The translations under genes were made by a program, and so were the position numbers. The notes under the pieces are model-generated. The model was given only the letters and a program-made list of their open reading frames with translations, had not been told where the DNA came from and ran no database searches. A DNA stretch of 7,391 nucleotides, taken from positions 1 to 7,391 of the forward strand of contig JAPYTU010000076.1 in the NCBI GenBank assembly GCA_029940715.1, given 5' to 3'. This DNA comes from Cytophagales bacterium (lineage in GTDB: Bacteria; Bacteroidota; Bacteroidia; Cytophagales; MED-G16). Positions within the stretch are counted from its first letter, which is position 1, and each line of letters opens with the position of its first letter. Shown here piece after piece: positions 1 through 5,536 of the stretch.

Positions 1-201
1 AGATATCAAAGAATAGTTTATGAAGGAGCAATTAAAAGCAGTGATAAAATATGGAGCGGAATTAACTCATTTACATCTCAAATTGAAAAGACAGATTTTT
101 ATTATTATGAGATTACCCCTATAGAATATATTGATACACCATATCAAAAAATTAGAGAAAAATTAATTGGAGTTTTATATTTAGATAAAGACAGATATTG
201 A
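1..201 (+). CDS. C-terminal fragment of an unrecognised protein (5' end outside window)
   Basis: Frame 1 is open from the first base to a TGA stop at 199-201, giving 66 residues that begin RYQRIVYEGA and end GVLYLDKDRY. The fragment is rich in Tyr, Ile and Lys, has no membrane segment, and contains no motif that I recognise. The start lies upstream of the window, so neither length nor domain content can be judged. It is on the same strand as the next gene and ends 75 bases before it. It could be the preceding member of that transcription unit or an unrelated gene. That it codes is inferred from the uninterrupted frame, a composition matching the neighbouring genes, and the lack of any competing frame. 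No function is proposed. Confidence 0.6.
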   Translation, partial: RYQRIVYEGAIKSSDKIWSGINSFTSQIEKTDFYYYEITPIEYIDTPYQKIREKLIGVLYLDKDRY

Positions 202-224
202 TATTATAGTTTAAATTGATTTTG
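198..224 (+). promoter_or_regulatory. Weak candidate Bacteroidota-type promoter before the three-gene unit
   Basis: Flavobacterial housekeeping promoters typically have a TTG near -33 and TAnnTTTG near -7. Here TTG at 198-200 is followed, after 16 bases, by TGATTTTG at 217-224, one mismatch from the -7 consensus. The spacing is slightly short. Transcription would start near 231, leaving a leader of about 45 bases before the ATG at 277. In sequence this AT-rich, partial matches are common by chance, so this is a suggestion only. Confidence 0.2.
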
Positions 225-276
225 GGATTGATAAATTTATTATTAAGGTTTAATTAAAAACTATTACATTTATAAT

Positions 277-870
277 ATGTATTTAAAAATATTTATTGCA
301 ATATTAATACTGTCAGTAGCCTTAGTTTTATATAATGAAGACTCTTCAAATAATAATAATTCAGTAATAGATACTTCAACAAAACAAGAAGAGACTCCTA
401 AAAAAATTCTTAAATGTGTAGATTCTGATGATCAGCCACAAAATGGGTATTCGCCTTATGATTCTTATTTTGGAAATGGTATTTATAATAATTCAACCGA
501 TAATACTCTTATTATAAATACTCCTAAAAGTTCAAATATAGTATTTCTTTTAAAAGATATTTATTCAAAAAAGATAATTAGAAATGAATATATTAGGAAA
601 AATTCTAAATTTTCATTAACAGGTATTCCTTATGGAACGTATGAATTTTCTTATTTTTCTGGAAATGCATGGAGAGATGATTCAAATGTAAATAACGGTA
701 AAATTAAAGGAGGATTTACTTGTAATAAGTCTTTTTCTAAAAACGAAAATGCTAATGACAGAATGGATTATCAAGAAGGTTATTATGGAACGAATGAGTT
801 AACACTAACACAAGTTGTAAATGGAAATTTAGAAACAGAGAGCATAAATGAAAGTGAATTTTTTAATTAA
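277..870 (+). CDS. Small membrane-anchored protein of unknown function
   Basis: This is a 197-residue protein whose family I cannot name. Residues 3-19 form one hydrophobic segment (IFIAILILSVALVLY) with a Lys before it and an acidic, Asn-rich stretch after it (EDSSNNNN). No convincing signal peptidase site follows, so an uncleaved N-terminal anchor with the rest in the periplasm is most likely. A low-complexity linker of Asn, Ser and Thr runs to about residue 40. The remainder is polar, with Cys47 and Cys149 as its only cysteines. A stretch around residues 86-130, including GIPYGTYEF at 116-124, resembles an edge of the beta-sandwich folds found in bacterial surface proteins; that reading is inference. 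The start is the first ATG in frame and directly precedes the hydrophobic segment; it has no Shine-Dalgarno sequence. The next gene begins 21 bases downstream, suggesting co-transcription with the two envelope genes that follow. Confidence 0.75.
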   Translation: MYLKIFIAILILSVALVLYNEDSSNNNNSVIDTSTKQEETPKKILKCVDSDDQPQNGYSPYDSYFGNGIYNNSTDNTLIINTPKSSNIVFLLKDIYSKKIIRNEYIRKNSKFSLTGIPYGTYEFSYFSGNAWRDDSNVNNGKIKGGFTCNKSFSKNENANDRMDYQEGYYGTNELTLTQVVNGNLETESINESEFFN

Positions 871-891
871 CAATTTTATAAAACAATAAGT

Positions 892-1911
892 ATGAAAAAA
901 TTCTTGATTTTTTTTCTTTTAATATCATATAATTCTTTTTCACAATGTAAAGAAGAAACTAGAGATGATCTTTGGACAGATCTTATATATATAGGTTGTT
1001 TAAACGAAAACGCAGATCCTGATGGAAAAGGAAAATTAATATATAAGAATGACAATAATAATATTTATTATGATGGTTATTTTAAAGACGGGGAACATCA
1101 TGGAGAAGGCACATTATATTTTTCTGATGGAGGAAAAATATGGGGTACTTTTGAAGATGGTGAATTTGTTAAAGGTAATTCTTATTATGAAAGTGATGGT
1201 AGAATTGAGAAATATGAAGGAGGATTTAAGGGAAATCAATTTAATTACCAAGGTAATGGTAAATTAACAAAGATAAATAATAATAAACCTACTGAAAATG
1301 ACGTAATTAAAAAGCTTCAGGTAGATAGCGGAAGATTTATAAATGATAATTTAGCTGATGGAATAAGGAAAGAAGTATGGAGCGATGGTACAGAAATAAT
1401 TTCAATAATTAAATTTGATATGGAAACATTAGAACCTGATGTGGTTTCAGTAATTAGAAATGATAGAAATTATTATAATATAGATGATATAGATGGGGAT
1501 GTTGAATTTACTGAGATTGCTCTTGAAAAGAAAGGTAATGCAAATGAAGGTATTTCATACCTTATACCTATGAAAGTTTCTGGAACTTCTACAACTATTG
1601 ATGGCGAATGGGTATTTGATACTGGTGCGGAGTCATTTTCAATTGGTAAAAGAATGTATGAAAGAATGAAAGACGAGGGTATGCAATTTAAAGATTTAAA
1701 TATGGAAGTTCAGTCTATTGGAGTTGGTGGAATTTCAAATGGAAAATTAATTATTATTAATGAAATCACTATTGGGGATTACAAAGTTAAAAATGTTATA
1801 GCAAAGGTCAATCTAGATCATAATTTTTCATTACTTGGAATGTGGTTTCTGATAAAGTTTAAAGAAGTTGATTGGTCAATGAAAAATAATATACTTAAAC
1901 TATACAGATAA
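892..1911 (+). CDS. Secreted MORN-repeat protein with C-terminal retropepsin-like aspartic protease domain
   Basis: This 339-residue protein starts with a clear signal peptide (MKKFLIFFLL, then SYNSFSQ). Cleavage after SFS would leave an N-terminal Gln at position 18, a common Bacteroidota pattern. Residues 33-170 hold four or five MORN-type repeats of the form Y-x-G-x-F-x-x-G-x-x-x-G-x-G. The clearest is at 59-80 (YYDGYFKDGEHHGEG), with others near 83-95, 107-126 and 145-167. Residues 220-339 match the single-domain (clan AA) aspartic proteases: catalytic FDTGA with Asp243 at 242-246, a GVGG turn at 277-280, and the closing LLGMWFL motif at 314-320. Only one DTG occurs, so an active enzyme would have to be a homodimer, as in retroviral proteases. 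It should act in the periplasm or outside the cell on an unknown substrate. It lies 21 bases after the anchored protein and 10 bases before the VWA-OmpA gene. The domain calls are strong; proteolytic activity and role are inferred. Confidence 0.85.
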   Translation: MKKFLIFFLLISYNSFSQCKEETRDDLWTDLIYIGCLNENADPDGKGKLIYKNDNNNIYYDGYFKDGEHHGEGTLYFSDGGKIWGTFEDGEFVKGNSYYESDGRIEKYEGGFKGNQFNYQGNGKLTKINNNKPTENDVIKKLQVDSGRFINDNLADGIRKEVWSDGTEIISIIKFDMETLEPDVVSVIRNDRNYYNIDDIDGDVEFTEIALEKKGNANEGISYLIPMKVSGTSTTIDGEWVFDTGAESFSIGKRMYERMKDEGMQFKDLNMEVQSIGVGGISNGKLIIINEITIGDYKVKNVIAKVNLDHNFSLLGMWFLIKFKEVDWSMKNNILKLYR

Positions 1912-1921
1912 ATTATTAATT

Positions 1922-3487
1922 ATGATTTTTAATATTAAGATGTTTTTTAGAAGTTTAATTTTAATTTTAACAACCATTAATCCTTTATTCTCAAAAGGAT
2001 ATGAAATAATTGATACTAAATCTACAGTTCATTCTTCGTCTGTTGATACTACTAAAGTACAAAATGTTTTAAAAAAAACAGGTCAGTTTTTAAGAGAATT
2101 GCTTAAAAGACATAAAACCCCACCTAATTACATTCCTGTAAATCCAGTTGATTTTGTCGATAGAAATGAATTCTATAATAGTATTGATATAGATTCTATT
2201 AAAAATTATTTTTCACAAAATAGTAAAAAATCTATACTGAAAAGAAAAAATTCTCCACCTCCTGATATTCCAGATCCAAAAATAAATATCAAAGTACTAT
2301 ACCCAAAAATTAATAAGGGAAAGGGGTATGTATCATTTCAAGTTGGAGATTTTAATTACAATAAGTTTTTAGATGATATCAAACCTGAAGATATCGAATA
2401 TATTAAACTCAAGTCGAGAAAAGATGATAGAGAATGCTATGTTGAAAAATACAGAATTATAACCGAGGATACTATTTTTAGTCATTATGCATTCTTACTT
2501 GACCATAGTGGATCAATGGGTAAGAAAAGAGCAAATGTTTTACAAAACTCAGTCTTCAAATCTGTCTCTTCAAATTATACTATTAATAACTCAAAATTCA
2601 ACAGATATTCTCTATATAAATTTGATCACAAGACTGGTTTAATTGTTTCTTCAAGTGATATAAATGAGATAAAAAATGGGTTTATGCCATCAAATGGACT
2701 AGTTTATTATGGTGGAGGGACAGCTATGAAAGATGGCCTAATTAAAGTTATATCTGATCTCAAGCATGATACTAGAAGTGATAGTAAGGTAGTTGTTATG
2801 TTCACAGATGGGGATTCTAATAGTGATGTTATGTCACAAAAAATGAGTTCAGTTATTTCTGATGCATTAAAAGAAAATATAAACATTATAGTAGTAGGAT
2901 TTGGTTCACACTTTAATGTTAATGCTTTGAATGAGATAGCATATTACTCTGGCGGTAATTTATATCATATTTATAGTGAAGAAGAATTTAATATATTATT
3001 TAACAATATTTTTAAAGATTTAGACTCAAAATATGATTTAGAATTTTCCCCATGTATGTTCGGAGAAGAAATAGATATAGAAATTAAATTAAAAAATATT
3101 GATAAAGACTCAATAATTGGGAATGCCGTATTCAGATCTCCTGAGGAGGAAGGTTTCGCTATTGATTTAAATATTTTATTTGATGTAGGTAAATTTGATA
3201 TTAAACCTCAATATTTTGAGAAACTTGACAATCTTGTAAAATATATGAGATATAAAGACTTTAATATACGAGTTGAGGGTCATACGGATAGGCAAGGAAA
3301 TAGTGACGTAAATAAGAGAATTTCTCTGGAAAGAGCAAATTCCGTAAAGGAGTACTTGGTTTCAAAAGGTATTGATTCCAATAGAATAAATTCGATAGGT
3401 TATGGAGAGGATAATCCTGCGTATAATTACATTGGTGATTCAGAAGTAAACGAATTAAATAGGAGAATAAAAATAGTAATAGAATAA
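1922..3487 (+). CDS. Exported VWA domain / OmpA-like peptidoglycan-binding protein
   Basis: This 521-residue protein has a hydrophobic export signal at about residues 8-24. Translation may start at ATG 1922, ten bases after the upstream stop, or at Met7 (1940), which gives a more compact signal peptide. Residues 30-185 match nothing I know and include a basic patch (LLKRHK, 60-65) and a proline-rich linker (SPPPDIPDP, 111-119). Residues 188-370 are a VWA domain with all metal-site (MIDAS) positions present: DHSGS at 194-198, Thr267 after GGG, and Asp296 in FTDGD. Such domains bind protein ligands through a divalent metal. Residues 413-521 are an OmpA C-terminal domain: ILFDVGKFDIKP, then VEGHTDRQGN and LERA. 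Asp456 and Arg471 match the residues of E. coli OmpA that hold the diaminopimelate of peptidoglycan. The protein is therefore probably fixed to the cell wall and displays a VWA adhesion or assembly module in the periplasm. The partner is unknown; the adjacent secreted protease is a candidate. Confidence 0.9.
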   Translation: MIFNIKMFFRSLILILTTINPLFSKGYEIIDTKSTVHSSSVDTTKVQNVLKKTGQFLRELLKRHKTPPNYIPVNPVDFVDRNEFYNSIDIDSIKNYFSQNSKKSILKRKNSPPPDIPDPKINIKVLYPKINKGKGYVSFQVGDFNYNKFLDDIKPEDIEYIKLKSRKDDRECYVEKYRIITEDTIFSHYAFLLDHSGSMGKKRANVLQNSVFKSVSSNYTINNSKFNRYSLYKFDHKTGLIVSSSDINEIKNGFMPSNGLVYYGGGTAMKDGLIKVISDLKHDTRSDSKVVVMFTDGDSNSDVMSQKMSSVISDALKENINIIVVGFGSHFNVNALNEIAYYSGGNLYHIYSEEEFNILFNNIFKDLDSKYDLEFSPCMFGEEIDIEIKLKNIDKDSIIGNAVFRSPEEEGFAIDLNILFDVGKFDIKPQYFEKLDNLVKYMRYKDFNIRVEGHTDRQGNSDVNKRISLERANSVKEYLVSKGIDSNRINSIGYGEDNPAYNYIGDSEVNELNRRIKIVIE

Positions 3488-3490
3488 TAG

Positions 3491-3508
3491 CTAAAATATT
3501 AATTTTAG
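3491..3508 (+). terminator. Small AT-rich hairpin just after the VWA-OmpA gene
   Basis: CTAAAA (3491-3496) pairs with TTTTAG (3503-3508) around a six-base loop, and ATAGATTTTTAT follows. It begins three bases after the stop codon at 3485-3487. The stem is short and nearly all A-T, so it would be a weak intrinsic terminator at best. Position is the main support. Confidence 0.25.
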
Positions 3509-3554
3509 ATAGATTTTTATGACAATACTTCTCTAGAAATTTATAACCAATTTT

Positions 3555-3586
3555 ATTGGGAATAACATAAGAAATAATATCCCAAT
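3555..3586 (+). terminator. Inverted repeat with GGG/CCC core, possible terminator or RNA hairpin
   Basis: ATTGGGA (3555-3561) is the exact reverse complement of TCCCAAT (3580-3586). With A3562 bulged, two more pairs form (T3563-A3579 and A3564-T3578), leaving a 13-base loop. It has the most G-C pairs of any hairpin in this gap, so it is probably the most stable structure for ending the upstream unit. The following sequence, TTATTCT, is only a poor T tract, so termination is not certain. Confidence 0.35.
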
Positions 3587-3599
3587 TTATTCTATAACC

Positions 3600-3613
3600 T
3601 TAAAAGCTTTTAA
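3600..3613. repeat. Perfect 14-base palindrome followed by a T run
   Basis: TTAAAAGCTTTTAA is perfectly self-complementary. Perfect dyads without a spacer suit a dimeric DNA-binding protein better than an RNA hairpin. However, TATTTTTT follows at 3614-3621, so a weak terminator is also possible. In such AT-rich DNA the palindrome could be fortuitous. It lies about 57 bases before the parE start. Confidence 0.3.
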
Positions 3614-3626
3614 TATTTTTTAGATA

Positions 3627-3654
3627 AAGAATGAATTTATTGTTATTCATTCTT
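3627..3654 (+). promoter_or_regulatory. 10-bp perfect hairpin immediately upstream of parE
   Basis: AAGAATGAAT (3627-3636) pairs without mismatch to ATTCATTCTT (3645-3654) around an eight-base loop, TTATTGTT. The structure ends 16 bases before the parE ATG. If transcription of parE starts upstream of it, the hairpin sits in the leader and could affect ribosome access or mRNA stability. If not, it may be the last terminator of the upstream unit, since TATATTTATTT follows. It may also be an operator. The sequence alone does not decide between these. Confidence 0.35.
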
Positions 3655-3670
3655 ATATTTATTTCCGTTA

Positions 3671-5536
3671 ATGAAAAATAATAAAAATACCTATACTGAA
3701 GAGAGTATAAAGTCACTAGATTGGAAGCAACACATACGATTACGTCCGGGAATGTACATAGGAAAACTTGGGGATGGATCTGCTAAAGATGATGGAATTT
3801 ATGTTCTCATTAAAGAGATTATTGATAATTCTATAGATGAACATTTGATGGGTTACGGAAAAATAATAAAGATACGTGTTAAAGACTATTCAGTTGAAGT
3901 TAGAGACTATGGAAGAGGAATACCCTTAGGGAAGGTTATAGATTGTGTATCAAAAATAAATACTGGTGGAAAATATGATTCTAAAGCATTTCAGAAATCT
4001 GTTGGGTTAAATGGTGTAGGATCAAAAGCAGTAAATGCTTTATCGTCTAAGTTTTATGTTGAATCTTATAGGGATGGTGAATGCAAGAAGGCAGAGTTTG
4101 ATAAGGGTGAATTGGTAATAGATGATGAAATAAATAATACTGATGAGAAAAATGGGACATTTATTATGTTTAAACCTGATAATGAAATCTTTAAAAATTA
4201 CCATTACATTCCAGAATATCTAGAAGATCAAATATGGAATTATGCATTTTTAAATTCTGGTTTATCACTAAATTATAATGGAAGAAAATTTCATTCCGAA
4301 AATGGCTTATTAGATTTATTAACTAAGAAAACAGATCCTGATTCAATTAGATATCCCATTATCCATTTTAAAGGAAATGACATAGAATATGCTCTTACAC
4401 ATACAAGTAATTATGGTGAAGAATACTACTCATTTGTAAATGGACAATACACTACTCATGGTGGCACTCATCTTTCAGCATTTAGAGAAGGTATTGTAAA
4501 GACTATAAGAGAATTTTTTAAGAAGGATTATGATGCGTCTGACATTAGAGCAAGTATTGCAGCTTCAATTGCTATAAGAGTTCAGGAACCTATCTTTGAA
4601 TCCCAAACTAAAACAAAGTTGGGATCATTAAGTATTAGCCCAAAAGGTAAAAAAGTAAGATCATTCGTAAATGATTTTTTAAAAAAAGAACTTGATAATT
4701 TTCTTCATAAAAATTCTAAAGTAGCTGAAGCTCTACAAAAAAGAATTATGCAGTCAGAAAGGGAAAGGAAAGAAATAGCTGGAATAAAGAAATTAGCAAA
4801 TGAAAGGGCAAAAAAAGCTAATCTTCATAATAAAAAGCTTAGGGATTGTAGGGTGCATTTTAATGATAAAAAGGGAGATGAGTTATTAAAAAACGAATCT
4901 GTAATTTTTATAACTGAAGGAGACTCTGCGAGCGGGTCTATAACTAAGTCTCGTAATGTAAAAACACAAGCAGTCTTTAGTCTTAGAGGTAAGCCTTTTA
5001 ATTGTTTTGGTTACACAAAAAAAATAGTTTATGAAAATGAAGAATTTAATTTACTTCAGCACGCGTTAAATATTGAGGATGGTCTTGAAGGATTACGTTA
5101 TAATAAAATAATAATTGCTACTGATGCTGATGTGGATGGAATGCACATAAGACTTTTGCTTTTAACTTATTTTTTACAATTTTTTCCTGATTTGGTAAGA
5201 AAAGGTCATGTTTTTATTCTTGAAACACCTTTATTTAGAGTAAGAAATAAAAAAAAGACGATATATTGTTTTAATGATGAAGAGAGAAATTCTGCAATAG
5301 AAGAGATAGGAAAAAATCCAGAAATAACCCGATTTAAAGGACTTGGTGAAATTTCTCCTAATGAGTTTAAGAATTTTATTAATGATAACATAAGACTAGA
5401 ACCAGTTATTTTAAATGAAAACTCAAAAATTAAAGAACTTCTATCTTTTTATATGGGAAAAAACACACAACAAAGACAAGAATTTATAATAGAGAAATTA
5501 AGAGTTGAAAAAGATTTATTTGAAGTAATAGAATGA
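3671..5536 (+). CDS. parE: DNA topoisomerase IV subunit B (ATPase/TOPRIM subunit)
   Basis: ParE supplies the ATPase and the metal-binding half of the cleavage centre of topoisomerase IV, the type IIA enzyme that unlinks replicated chromosomes. The 621-residue length is normal. The start is supported by family-typical sequence from the N-terminus (SLDWKQHIRLRPGMYIGKLG, 15-34). The GHKL ATPase motifs are complete: EIIDNSIDE (49-57), DYGRGIP (79-85) and GLNGVGSKAVNAL (112-124). The transducer domain carries SFVNGQYTTHGGTH (254-267) and the QTK loop at 312-314 that contacts the ATP phosphates. The TOPRIM domain has TEGDSASGS (415-423), the metal-binding DADVDG (485-490), and TRFKGLGE (553-560). 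The sequence ITKSRNVKTQAVFSLRGKPF (424-443) is of Bacteroidota ParE type, and the adjacent parC argues against GyrB. There is no Shine-Dalgarno sequence. The stop overlaps the parC start by four bases. No disruption or odd composition is seen. Confidence 0.97.
   Translation: MKNNKNTYTEESIKSLDWKQHIRLRPGMYIGKLGDGSAKDDGIYVLIKEIIDNSIDEHLMGYGKIIKIRVKDYSVEVRDYGRGIPLGKVIDCVSKINTGGKYDSKAFQKSVGLNGVGSKAVNALSSKFYVESYRDGECKKAEFDKGELVIDDEINNTDEKNGTFIMFKPDNEIFKNYHYIPEYLEDQIWNYAFLNSGLSLNYNGRKFHSENGLLDLLTKKTDPDSIRYPIIHFKGNDIEYALTHTSNYGEEYYSFVNGQYTTHGGTHLSAFREGIVKTIREFFKKDYDASDIRASIAASIAIRVQEPIFESQTKTKLGSLSISPKGKKVRSFVNDFLKKELDNFLHKNSKVAEALQKRIMQSERERKEIAGIKKLANERAKKANLHNKKLRDCRVHFNDKKGDELLKNESVIFITEGDSASGSITKSRNVKTQAVFSLRGKPFNCFGYTKKIVYENEEFNLLQHALNIEDGLEGLRYNKIIIATDADVDGMHIRLLLLTYFLQFFPDLVRKGHVFILETPLFRVRNKKKTIYCFNDEERNSAIEEIGKNPEITRFKGLGEISPNEFKNFINDNIRLEPVILNENSKIKELLSFYMGKNTQQRQEFIIEKLRVEKDLFEVIE

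Noticed and set aside
215..232. Direct repeat ATTGAT at 215-220 and 227-232, followed by the ATAAATTTAT palindrome (231-240)
   Set aside because: Spacing near one helical turn could suggest an operator, but six-base repeats and AT palindromes are common in this DNA and nothing else supports it.
271..276. Perfect TATAAT directly before the ATG at 277
   Set aside because: As a -10 box it would start transcription downstream of the start codon. Bacteroidota promoters also do not use the TATAAT consensus, so this is most likely AT-rich chance.
874..883. TTTTATAAAA palindrome in the 21-base gap after the first complete gene
   Set aside because: It is all A-T, too short for a stable hairpin, has no T tract after it, and is expected by chance at this composition.
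1049..1267. 72-residue open frame inside the MORN-protease gene
   Set aside because: It lies wholly within the stronger 892-1911 gene in another frame. Its sequence is a low-complexity by-product of repeated AT-rich MORN codons, with no signal or motif of its own.
5206..5391. 61-residue open frame on the minus strand within parE
   Set aside because: It is antisense to highly conserved TOPRIM-region codons of parE and shows no recognisable motif, so it is a shadow frame.
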